Shown here: positions 27,980 through 36,130 of the stretch, in pieces | How the letters are laid out: each line of letters begins with the position of its first letter | Position numbering within the stretch: the stretch's first letter is position 1 | Notes under the pieces: model-generated | Told to the model about the DNA's origin: nothing | Seen by the model: only the letters and a program-made list of their open reading frames with translations | Databases searched by the model: none | Position numbers and translations under genes: made by a program | Assembly: GCA_964647625.1 (NCBI GenBank) | Contig: CAZYHZ010000004.1 | Coordinates: 51,842 to 115,841, forward strand | Length of the DNA: 64,000 nucleotides | Direction of reading: 5' to 3' | Origin: DASRJG01 sp964647625 | GTDB taxonomy: Bacteria > Acidobacteriota > Polarisedimenticolia > Polarisedimenticolales > DASRJG01

Positions 27980-28040
27980 CGACTTCTGAGCCGCGTCGGC
28001 CCTTCACCTCTGCCACGAAGCATACACCTGCATAGACGGA
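27980..28040 (-). repeat. 61-bp dispersed repeat, copy R1
   Basis: Same length as copies at 53706-53766 and 59421-59481; by eye 50 of 61 bases match the third copy, and similarity to that copy continues for about 45 bases to the right (TTTCTCACCG word). It contains a short inverted repeat (CGAC/GTCG, 9-base loop) and on the minus strand a TATGCT hexamer at 28019-28024. It lies in the 27884-28281 gene-free stretch, 97 bases upstream of the minus-strand barrel gene; nothing else is visible in that stretch. Confidence 0.75.
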
Positions 28041-28281
28041 ACAGTCCGAGCGATTTCTCACCGAGGTTGCGGGGTGGCCTCAGCGACGTAGCCAGGAGCA
28101 ATCCAAGTTCTGGCGTTTGTAGGGGTCCGCGGTACATTGGCGGACGTCTTGTTGTTCGAAATGAGCCGACACACTACGGATTCCGGAACGACGAGGGCTC
28201 TCGCAGGCATGTGCCCACCGTCGGGCTTACGTGAGGCGAGTAGGCAATGAACACTCATCGGCAGCGTCGGTACAAGCAGAG

Positions 28282-28319
28282 GGCCCCGCGATCCGGAGGA
28301 TTCTCCGAGCCGCGGGGTC
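28282..28319 (-). terminator. strong two-part hairpin after the beta-helix gene
   Basis: CCCCGCG (28284-28290) pairs with CGCGGGG (28311-28317), and inside it CGGAG (28294-28298) pairs with CTCCG (28303-28307) around a 4-base loop. It starts 21 bases after the stop of the minus-strand gene at 28340. There is only a weak T-rich tail (TCTGCTTGT), so it may terminate or protect the 3' end. Confidence 0.5.
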
Positions 28320-28339
28320 CGCCTTGTGCTATCTCCGCC

Positions 28340-30895
28340 CTAGTTCTGTTCGACGGCGAAAAACGCGATCTGGTGGTTGCGTGCGCTTCCTGTGAGCGTC
28401 GTCAGCGCGTCGTAAGGCCCCAGATTGACGGCCGACGTCGACAGATTGGAGGTCTTGTTCGTCGTCGTGATGGACCCGCCTTGGGGCATGACCCGGCAAG
28501 TCAATGTTCCAGAGGCACTCCAGTCCACCGTCAAAGCGTATTCGGTGGCACTCACGCTGACTCCGGTATCCGAACACGAGTGGTTCGTGCCATCTCCGGA
28601 ACAACAGAGCCAGTCCGAGCTGACCGCCGAATCGTAAGCGAGTCCAACATAGTCAATCGACGTGGCTGCAGAACTGATTGACGGCGCGAGCGACTGAAGC
28701 GAGGACTCGGACAACCCCGCCCAAATTCTCCGGTTATCCGTTGCATCGACCCGCACCCAAGTGACCAACTTCGGCCGGAATCCCGGGCGGGTCAGCGTAA
28801 AGGGTCCAAGAATGCCACCGACCGAGCCGCTCGACGCCGCCGTCGCATATTGGATGTAATCGCGTGAAGCGCCGCTGAGCGCGGGCTGGTTTGTCGCAGT
28901 CCCCGACACCGTTGGCCCAAACGCATAGATGCAGGCGAGTGTCGTGCTGCTGGTACCGGCCGGCGCGCATCCTGTCGAATGACGCGACTGCGGGTAATCG
29001 ATCGTGTTGGCTTGCGCCTGCGCCACGGTAACTCCGCCGCCCGCGAGCGACCCAGCGGCGGTGGCGTTGTCGATGGTTATCGAATTGGGGATATCTGCAT
29101 CCACGAGTGTTCGAAACGACGGCGTGGCGGCGCTGCCTGTCACCGGCCCGACGAGAATCGCGTTCGCGGATTGCGTCGAGAAATCGGAGCCTCCGACGGG
29201 GTCGCAGGAAAGTATCCCCGACGAGTTTATGGACCGAGCGAACTTGTTGGAACAGGTCGTTGTGGGGAACGCTGAGCTCAACATGACGCCTCCGCTACAG
29301 TCCCACGTCCCGTTGACGCGAGTAGCCGTCGCCCCAGTTCCTGATCCCGTGCACGGACTGGTGTGCGCGGTGCAATCCGAACAGTAGGTCGACTGGCCAT
29401 CTGCGAGATAGGAGCCTGTCGGTATGGCGCTCAGGTCCGAGAACGTATGGATGTCGTTTAGCTTGATCCCCCCTAGGAGCCCCGTGCACTCCTTTGTGAA
29501 CAAGTCGGGGGGCGAGATGTACTTGCAGGCGTTTCCCGAGGACTCGATACGACCGTAATCACCCACGCTGACCGGGTCCCAGGAACTCGAATCCGCGTTG
29601 TTCAGGAACACGAGGAGCCCGTTCAGCCGCAGAAGCGACCTGCTCACGGAGTTGGAGGTGGAGAAACTCGGCGCGTAATTTATCAGCTTCGGATTCGACA
29701 CTCCTGTCGGCAAGCTCCCGCCGATGAAAAGGCCTGTGATTTGAAGATTGGCAAACGTGTTCCAGTCCACAAGGTGGTGCCCGACCGGTTCGAGACTCTC
29801 TACTGACACTCGACCACCGATGACTTCGACGCCATGACCGCTAGTTTGTGCCGAATTCGGAGCAGGGTTCGTAATGAATCGGCCACAGCCTTCGGAGGTG
29901 TGATCGATGATCGTGATCGGCTCAAAGTTGGTTTCGATCCTGTACGCTTCGCCAAAGTTGTTCGCCACACACGCAATCGAAGTGAATGAGCCGAAGTCCG
30001 TGTGGACGAACACGGCGCTATTGGGGGTGACTCCGTGTGGGCCGTCGCCATGGACATGATCGATGAGGTGCCGATAGCTGTTCCGGCCTCTAATGTCGAT
30101 CGCGGCATTATTCACATTGGCGATCCTCGAATCTCGGATGACGGATTGATCATTGTCGCATTGACGATTCTTATCAGTCGCCGTGCAATCAATAGCATCG
30201 GATGTCGTATCGGAATCGAAGACCACGCCGTAGTTGATCTGGTTCGTAGTTCCCGACAGATTGCCATCAATGATGACGTGATCGATGACATTCCTCGACG
30301 CGGGCATGTCGCTGGAGCCTCCCGGATTTGTCAGCCGAATGGCCGTGCCGAGATACCGGTTGGTATTGTCTGTTCCGACGCTGATCTCCAGATTGCTGAC
30401 GGTGAGGCCCAAAGTGTCTTCGAGGGACAGTAATGCATTTGGCGCGCTGTTCACGTCCCCGGATCCGGTCCACTCGAGAGTTGAGCCATTGCCATCGATC
30501 TTGCCGCCTTGCACTGAGTTGACGGAGATCGTATCGCCGATTCTGTACTTCGCGCCCGTGGTGCCCTCGACCGTTCCGAAATTGCGATTCACCGTCCAGA
30601 ACTGCTTGACGCAATAAATGGCGGCCTTCCAGCTGCACGTGTCGTCATCAGTGGAGCCGCCGGAATCAAACCCGTTTGCCCCGCACGCCTCGACGCGAAG
30701 CGTTGGGAATGTGGACGGATCCATGGTGCACTGGGGGTTTGGGTTCCCGTTCCCGATGCTGCACGATGGGGGCGTGCACACGCACGCGGTGCTCGTGGAG
30801 GCAGGCGGCCCCGTGCACGGACTCAATGCGAAGCTCGGTGAGGACCCAAGAATTAGGACTGCGAACACTGCGAAGACGAACCCTGTCATTCTCAC
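28340..30895 (-). CDS. exported parallel beta-helix protein with tail-fibre-like segment
   Basis: Protein of 851 residues. Of several start codons (ATG 30901, GTG 30895, ATG 30889), GTG at 30895 stands six bases behind AGGAGG and is preferred; all give a signal peptide ending SPSFALS. Residues 90-450 show repeated short strands with NN/ID/G turns (GGKIDGNGSTLEWTGSG, RNVIDHVIIDGNLSG) as in pectate-lyase-like right-handed beta-helices. Around residue 590 is SANAILVGPVTGSAATPSFR followed by TLVDADIPN, a phrase very frequent in phage tail fibres. The C-terminal 230 residues are beta-rich with a pair of cysteines (WLCCSGDG). It may be a surface adhesin or polysaccharide-binding protein with a phage-derived module. 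Confidence 0.6.
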   Translation of the reverse strand: MRMTGFVFAVFAVLILGSSPSFALSPCTGPPASTSTACVCTPPSCSIGNGNPNPQCTMDPSTFPTLRVEACGANGFDSGGSTDDDTCSWKAAIYCVKQFWTVNRNFGTVEGTTGAKYRIGDTISVNSVQGGKIDGNGSTLEWTGSGDVNSAPNALLSLEDTLGLTVSNLEISVGTDNTNRYLGTAIRLTNPGGSSDMPASRNVIDHVIIDGNLSGTTNQINYGVVFDSDTTSDAIDCTATDKNRQCDNDQSVIRDSRIANVNNAAIDIRGRNSYRHLIDHVHGDGPHGVTPNSAVFVHTDFGSFTSIACVANNFGEAYRIETNFEPITIIDHTSEGCGRFITNPAPNSAQTSGHGVEVIGGRVSVESLEPVGHHLVDWNTFANLQITGLFIGGSLPTGVSNPKLINYAPSFSTSNSVSRSLLRLNGLLVFLNNADSSSWDPVSVGDYGRIESSGNACKYISPPDLFTKECTGLLGGIKLNDIHTFSDLSAIPTGSYLADGQSTYCSDCTAHTSPCTGSGTGATATRVNGTWDCSGGVMLSSAFPTTTCSNKFARSINSSGILSCDPVGGSDFSTQSANAILVGPVTGSAATPSFRTLVDADIPNSITIDNATAAGSLAGGGVTVAQAQANTIDYPQSRHSTGCAPAGTSSTTLACIYAFGPTVSGTATNQPALSGASRDYIQYATAASSGSVGGILGPFTLTRPGFRPKLVTWVRVDATDNRRIWAGLSESSLQSLAPSISSAATSIDYVGLAYDSAVSSDWLCCSGDGTNHSCSDTGVSVSATEYALTVDWSASGTLTCRVMPQGGSITTTNKTSNLSTSAVNLGPYDALTTLTGSARNHQIAFFAVEQN

Positions 30896-31339
30896 TGTCA
30901 TCCTCCTTCTCGTGTGCACGACGGTCGGCACTCCAAACTGTGATCACCTCGAGCAACTTTCAAGGCACGCCCTTCTCGACACTCCTTCATTGCGCGACTA
31001 GGCACGAGACTCCCGGCACACCGACACGGTCGTGCTGCCGGAACGGGTGCGTTTCCATCTGTTGCCGTTTGAATTCGGTCGTGATTGTTCGCCGACGGTC
31101 ATACGTCATCAAACATCTCTCAACCGAGACACGAGTCTTCTTCTCACGAGACGCCCAGTCGCGGCACTCGCAGCCAAGCCCTTGTCGCGCGCTCAAGCGC
31201 CCTGTCGGCAAAGTTTGGACAAGTGGGCCGACGCTTCATCCTTCGAGCCCTCCTTCTCGCCGGAATGGCTCCGATCGGCGGTTGGCACCGCGGCGAGAGG
31301 TGTGATCAAGTTACCCAGCAGGGCCGTTCGAGGGAACCC
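30896..31339. other. divergent intergenic region
   Basis: 444 bases between the minus-strand beta-helix gene and the plus-strand XRE-TPR gene. Both promoters must lie here. On the minus strand TTGAAA is followed 17 bases later by CAGTTT, a poor match. No ORF, repeat or clear operator was identified. Confidence 0.4.
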
Positions 31340-32578
31340 ATGGATCAGAAACTCCGGCCGGAAATCCGGCAGCGCTACGCGCACCGGGGCCTTCGGAAAA
31401 GCACGGGGGACTCGGCTTCCGCCAGTGCCGTCGGGGCGGCGCTCCGCGCGTCACGCCGGGCCCTCGGGCTCAGCCAACACCAGGTGTCGGACCTCACGGC
31501 CGAATATGGCATCCCCGTATCACGCAGTGCCATTTGTGACATCGAGCGCGGATGCAATTTGCCCGGAATCGAGTCGCTCGTGTCCCTCTGCAACGTGTTG
31601 CAGCTCGATCTGCGCGAGCTGGTGGATCGCATCGTCTCCCCCATGCAGCTCGCGGGTGACGTCGCCCAAAGTTCCATCCCAGAGCTGAAACGGCGCGTCT
31701 CGTTGCTTTATTGGAACGGTCAGTACCGGGCCATGGCCGCCGTCTGCTCCGTGTTGCTCGCCCGGATCGAAGCCGAGCCCTTGAGTGAGCCGAAGGATCA
31801 ACAGCGGCTGTGCGTGCGAATTGAGCTCAGCCGATCCGCTGCCCTCAGGCGTACTGGCCGGTTTCAGGCGGCCGAGGTGGCTGTACGACGTAGCCTGCAC
31901 TTTGCCGCCGGAAACATCGACTTCCAAGCGGACTGCCTTCTTTCGCTCGCACGCCTTCACACCGATCAGGCCATTTACCCATTGGCCCAAGCGGAGAGCG
32001 ACTTGGCGATTCGCTTGGCCGAACGTGGGGGTTCTCTGCGCATCCTCGCCTTCGCGTGGGCCGCGAGAGCGCAATACCTTCATGCCACCCTCCGGCTCGA
32101 GGAGGCTGCCGAGGCCAACAGACGTTCTCGAGACTATGCGATCCAGGTCGGAGACGAACGACTCCAGGCAGGTGCCGAGGGCAGCCTCGGATCATGCCTG
32201 CTGGACCTCGGCCATCCGTCGGCGGCATTCAAACGGTGTGCTGGCGCCGTTGAGCTCGCTCGCAAGGGAGGTGATCGCAACGGTGAGGCGACGTGGCAGA
32301 TTGAAACCGGATTCGTCGCGCTCAGCCTTGAAACGCCGGATGAAGCCGAGAGGAGGGCTGCGGCCGGGCTACGTATCGCACGAAACTGTGACAACCTGAC
32401 TACGGTCTTTCGTGGGATCTGGCTCCAGCATCGCATCTCTCGTCGGCGCAACTCCCTCAAGCCTGATCGTCACCGCATCGCGTATCTGAAGCGCCTCTAT
32501 CCCCGCGTCGCGGGACACAAGAACGTGGATGTCATTCGCGAGTTCAGGCGCGAAATCCTTGGATTGGGAGACGCATAG
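31340..32578 (+). CDS. XRE-family HTH regulator with TPR-like C-terminus
   Basis: Cytosolic regulator of 412 residues. ATG at 31340 has GAGGG upstream; the frame back to 31085 is not supported. Residues 28-95 are a Cro/C1-type helix-turn-helix (ALRASRRALGLSQHQVSDLT, then SRSAICDIERGCNLP), followed by helical TPR-like repeats (FQAAEVAVRRSLHFAAGNID, PLAQAESDLAIRLAERGG, FKRCAGAVELARKGGDRNGE). This is the layout of RRNPP-like and related ligand-sensing regulators, but no peptide partner gene is visible. It is divergent from the beta-helix gene and may control it. Confidence 0.7.
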   Translation: MDQKLRPEIRQRYAHRGLRKSTGDSASASAVGAALRASRRALGLSQHQVSDLTAEYGIPVSRSAICDIERGCNLPGIESLVSLCNVLQLDLRELVDRIVSPMQLAGDVAQSSIPELKRRVSLLYWNGQYRAMAAVCSVLLARIEAEPLSEPKDQQRLCVRIELSRSAALRRTGRFQAAEVAVRRSLHFAAGNIDFQADCLLSLARLHTDQAIYPLAQAESDLAIRLAERGGSLRILAFAWAARAQYLHATLRLEEAAEANRRSRDYAIQVGDERLQAGAEGSLGSCLLDLGHPSAAFKRCAGAVELARKGGDRNGEATWQIETGFVALSLETPDEAERRAAAGLRIARNCDNLTTVFRGIWLQHRISRRRNSLKPDRHRIAYLKRLYPRVAGHKNVDVIREFRREILGLGDA

Positions 32579-32792
32579 CAGATCCCGATACCCCGGGTTG
32601 GCTCCCCAAGCGTAACTCTCTTCAGCCGAGCCAATGCGTGGAAACCTGCCCCCCCAACTGCTGGGATTCTGCCCCCGTTGCCACCGAGACAGATACACAG
32701 CGCGTCGGCGCTTTTGTCGTTAACGGGAAAGCCACGAGTTCGACAACTGGCCAGCTGGATCCGCCGAACGCGACTCTGAGTAATCCGGAACC

Positions 32793-34610
32793 TCACGCTC
32801 CGCAGTGATAGCCAAAAGCCGTCATGAATGCGTGAAAGTCGGCACCGTCGATGCAAGCCGTCGAGAGATCCAGCTTCGCCGAGGCGTTGTAACTCGCATC
32901 GCCCGGACAGCTATTCCAAGCTGCGGCTAGCACGGCAAGATCCCTGCCGTCCACGCGCTCGGCTGAAAAGTCGTTGGTATCAAGATTGGCGGTTGACGCC
33001 ACGCAACCAACAGCCGGAGGGCAGGCGTCGATGGTGCAGCGATCTCCGTCGCTGCAGTTGATTGCCGAGCCAACGCATGAGCCTGTCACGCATACGTCCG
33101 CCGCGGTACATTTGACGTGATCATCACAGGGAGTGCCCGCAGCCGCGGTGGGATTTAAGCACCGCCCTGTCTCCGGATCGCAGGTGCCGGCTATGTGGCA
33201 CTGGTCGCTCGCGACACAGGTTAATGAGTTCGAGCCGAGACAAGTGCCCGACTGACAGCTGTCGGTTTGCGTGCACCGGTCGCCGTCATCACAACCGCTT
33301 CCCTCGGGTTTAACGACGATTGTGCAGATGCCAGATGACGTCTCGCAGGTGCCCGCGTGACATTGGTCTGTGATCGGACATGGGCACGAAGACTTGTACG
33401 CGATGAGCACATTAGTCGCCGGCACATACAGCGCCCCACCGGATTCCGTCAAGCCTGCGAGAACAACGTAGTCATCCTCCACTGGGTGGAGAATCGGCCG
33501 ACCGGCATCCGCGGACCAAATCTGAGCGCCTGTCGTTTCATCGTACCCGTACAGCATGCCTGTGCTAGCGCCCGCGATGACCGCTCCGCCTGCAACGATC
33601 GGCGCGGTCACGATCTGCCGACTCGACGACCAGACAAGACGTTGCGCCAGAAGATTCACTGCCGACAGCGTTCCGCCCTGAACATAGAACGCGAGCGCGC
33701 CGTCGAAGCCTGGCGTGGTGTCCGATTGGAAGGAGCCCTGTGGTGCTCCATTACCGGTGGAGAGAATGACAGGCGGCATGACGGAGCTATCGCGGACATA
33801 CACTGCTTGCCCGTGAACTACTGGAGTGCGTCCGCCGCCACCCTCACAATCAGTTTGATGCCACCAGAGCAACGCTCCGGTCGCCGGCGCGAATTTGTAC
33901 GATTGCTCGCAGGCATAGGAGACGTAAACGCCGTCGGTTGTAACCGCAGGCGAACTGTAATCACCATTTTCGACTAGTTCTGCCCACTTCACAACGCCGG
34001 TGGCCGTATCTACGGCGTACACGAATCCGGCATCGCCGGTGCCCCCGAAGTAGAGCGTGCCGTTGGTGACCGTTGGAGGTGAGTTGAAGAAATACTCAAA
34101 AGGCATGTGCGCCGACCATTGCAAGGCTCCCGTCACTTGATCGCGCGCCTCGACTAGGCCGTCGAAATTCACGGTGTACAGGTTCGTGCCGTCGGCCGAC
34201 GCACCGGCATCTGGAAACGTGTAGGGGTCGCCGAGCTGCACGGGCCCCCAAAGAATGTCGCCGGTTGCTCCATCCAGCGCGTACAGCCGAACCCCATAAT
34301 AGGAATACAAAGCGTTCCCGGTGACTGTGACGAACACCCGACCGTTGACCACGACCGGATAACTCACCCACACGTCGCCGTAATCGACGTCTTGGAAATC
34401 GCGACGCCACGCTTCATGGAGAGGAAAAGTCAAGTGCTCTCCAGCGTTGTTGCCGTCATGAAGCTGGTTCTGTTGGTAAGTGGTTGCGGCTCCGGCGGGG
34501 GCCGGCGCAGGTGTGACGGTGTCAGCACTCAGGCTAGGATCGGTCCAGCCTGCGAGCATCGAAATGCCCGCGAAGATTAGTCTGGAGACGCCAACCGATA
34601 CGCGAGCCAA
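32793..34610 (-). CDS. exported PQQ-type propeller with CTDC repeats and dockerin-like end
   Basis: The open frame runs back to 34898, but the first in-frame codon with an AGAGG ribosome site is TTG at 34610, and it starts a signal peptide (ARVSVGVSRLIFAGISMLAG). The mature protein of about 600 residues begins with a PQQ-like beta-propeller (LYALDGATGDILWG, VEARDQVTGALQWSA, VYAVDTATGVVKWAE, LYGYDETTGAQIWSA). Residues 407-533 are CTDC-type cystine repeats (GCDDGDRCTQTDSCQSGTC) like those in the protein at 3500. The last 65 residues (RVDGRDLAVLAAAWNSC, then CIDGADFHAFMTAFGYHC) have the two EF-hand-like loops of type I dockerins. No cohesin was seen. PQQ binding itself is not implied by the repeat. 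Confidence 0.65.
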   Translation of the reverse strand: MARVSVGVSRLIFAGISMLAGWTDPSLSADTVTPAPAPAGAATTYQQNQLHDGNNAGEHLTFPLHEAWRRDFQDVDYGDVWVSYPVVVNGRVFVTVTGNALYSYYGVRLYALDGATGDILWGPVQLGDPYTFPDAGASADGTNLYTVNFDGLVEARDQVTGALQWSAHMPFEYFFNSPPTVTNGTLYFGGTGDAGFVYAVDTATGVVKWAELVENGDYSSPAVTTDGVYVSYACEQSYKFAPATGALLWWHQTDCEGGGGRTPVVHGQAVYVRDSSVMPPVILSTGNGAPQGSFQSDTTPGFDGALAFYVQGGTLSAVNLLAQRLVWSSSRQIVTAPIVAGGAVIAGASTGMLYGYDETTGAQIWSADAGRPILHPVEDDYVVLAGLTESGGALYVPATNVLIAYKSSCPCPITDQCHAGTCETSSGICTIVVKPEGSGCDDGDRCTQTDSCQSGTCLGSNSLTCVASDQCHIAGTCDPETGRCLNPTAAAGTPCDDHVKCTAADVCVTGSCVGSAINCSDGDRCTIDACPPAVGCVASTANLDTNDFSAERVDGRDLAVLAAAWNSCPGDASYNASAKLDLSTACIDGADFHAFMTAFGYHCGA

Positions 34611-35133
34611 GGGCCCCTCTTTCTCGCACGAGCCGATTACCCTCCATGTACACCAAAAGGGCGGCTGTGGCGATAGCGAAAAGAAGGGGGATTGACCCGT
34701 TGAAACTCTGGAGTTGGCCTGCCCACATGCGTTCGCTAGCGCTGTCGTGAGGAACCGCCGAGCGCGGCTGTGAGTGCCCTGAGCTAGACTCGGCACTTGA
34801 ACTGCTGATTGATTAGGTGACGACACCGGCGCAGGTAGAGCGTGGCCATGCGCGAGCCGAACGAAGAGCAGACCATCGAGGCGGAAATCGATGGCCACAA
34901 CGTCCGCAATCAGCTTCTGCGTGGGGTATTCCTCGCCACCGGTGGGGACGAAAAAACTGACCTCACCATCGATCTGTTCTTCGACTGTTCCAGCGGACCC
35001 AGCGCGCGGTGCGTGCCTCCGGCAGGTGCGCCCTGATCCGTCGGGTTGCGCATGCGGGAGCGTGCATTATCGTGGCGACGTCAGCTTCATACCGGTCGTG
35101 AGCCATGCGTCGGCGCCATGTACCTAGACGGCG
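34611..35133. other. 523-base region without a confident gene
   Basis: Contains a 36-base repeat (34741-34776) and several short frames with no ribosome site or recognisable product. It should hold the promoter of the minus-strand propeller-dockerin gene. Confidence 0.4.
34741..34776 (-). repeat. 36-bp dispersed repeat, copy A
   Basis: Begins GCTGTCGTGAGGAACCGCCG and ends GTGAGTG; 34 of 36 bases match 49259-49294. It lies 131 bases upstream of the start of a minus-strand secreted-protein gene, as the other copy lies 181 bases upstream of the RHS gene. Similarity does not continue beyond the 36 bases. Confidence 0.7.
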
Positions 35134-35997
35134 TCAGCGCGAATCGAGTGCCGCCCCTGTGTCCACGAATCCACGAATCTCCTCGGAACTCCGGACCGAG
35201 AAGAACTCGTAGGCCGTATAGATCTGGTTGACGCGGAGTAACTCGTGCTCGACGAGCGGGAAATCGCGCTCGCCGCCTCGAACTTTAGACCGGGTACGTA
35301 CGATCGTGATCTTGCCGGGAAACCTCAGACCGTTCTTGATCTCCGAGAACTCGGTCGTCACGGTCTCAATGTCGTACCAGTCGCTCTCCCATCGCGAGCC
35401 CCGTGACTTGGCCGCCTCGAGATCGGCTTCGCGCTTCGCCCGAGCATTCCAGTTCTCAATTGTCCATGCCTCGACCTGGAGAATCTGGCTGGTCTCGCGG
35501 TCGACCGAGACGACCCCGGCCCAGTCATTCTCCCCCTTGCGAATCTTTCCCTTGGGTTGGAATCCGATCTTGATCGCAGGACGACCCAGGGCCACATCTT
35601 CCCCTAGCCGGAAATAGGAATGCAGCGGCAGTCGCTCGCGGAGGAAGACGAACGGCCACAAGTAGGCGTTCTCGAGGAATCGCGGGACAAGATACTCGTC
35701 TGGACGGACCTCTTCCCCGCGCGTCGATGCCGTCGTTCTCGATGGCCACGTCCGATAGTCGTGCAGACGGCCGTCCTTCTCGTGGACGAAGATGTAGGCG
35801 AATGCGATGCGCCCACTCCGGTCTCCGTGGTAATCGATTTCCTCGTGGCAGGTGAAGTGGAGCGCTGTGTCGCGATACAGCTCCGCTATGCGGGACAGGC
35901 GAGTGAGAGCGTCGGCTCCACTCGGGGCGAGGGCATCCGCTGCGCCGCTGAGGCCGACGGCCAGGGCGACAGCGCACGCCGCGGATAGACGGCTCAT
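35134..35997 (-). CDS. exported hypothetical protein
   Basis: Protein of 287 residues. ATG at 35997 is six bases behind GGAAGAG and gives a signal peptide ending GAADALA. The mature part alternates strands and charged turns (HFTCHEEIDYHGDRSGRIAF, IKIGFQPKGKIRKGENDWAG, RFPGKITIVRTRSK) much as in LolA/outer-membrane-lipoprotein-sorting-like folds. Only one cysteine is present in the mature part. It is divergent from the BNR protein gene at 36131 with 133 bases between, so they may share control. Function unknown. Confidence 0.55.
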   Translation of the reverse strand: MSRLSAACAVALAVGLSGAADALAPSGADALTRLSRIAELYRDTALHFTCHEEIDYHGDRSGRIAFAYIFVHEKDGRLHDYRTWPSRTTASTRGEEVRPDEYLVPRFLENAYLWPFVFLRERLPLHSYFRLGEDVALGRPAIKIGFQPKGKIRKGENDWAGVVSVDRETSQILQVEAWTIENWNARAKREADLEAAKSRGSRWESDWYDIETVTTEFSEIKNGLRFPGKITIVRTRSKVRGGERDFPLVEHELLRVNQIYTAYEFFSVRSSEEIRGFVDTGAALDSR

Positions 35998-36130
35998 CGG
36001 CATCTCTTCCGCGGCTCGCGATCTCGGTGGATCATTTTGGCCAGTCCCCAATGGGGCAAGAGATTGCGCCCGGCTCCCCGGCGGCAATCATCGTATATTC
36101 GAGCGAGTCCTTTCAACGGGGAGGCCTTCC

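Noticed and set aside
34842..35036. 64-codon frame in the gene-free stretch
   Set aside because: No clear ribosome site and no recognisable pattern; kept only as part of the intergenic note.
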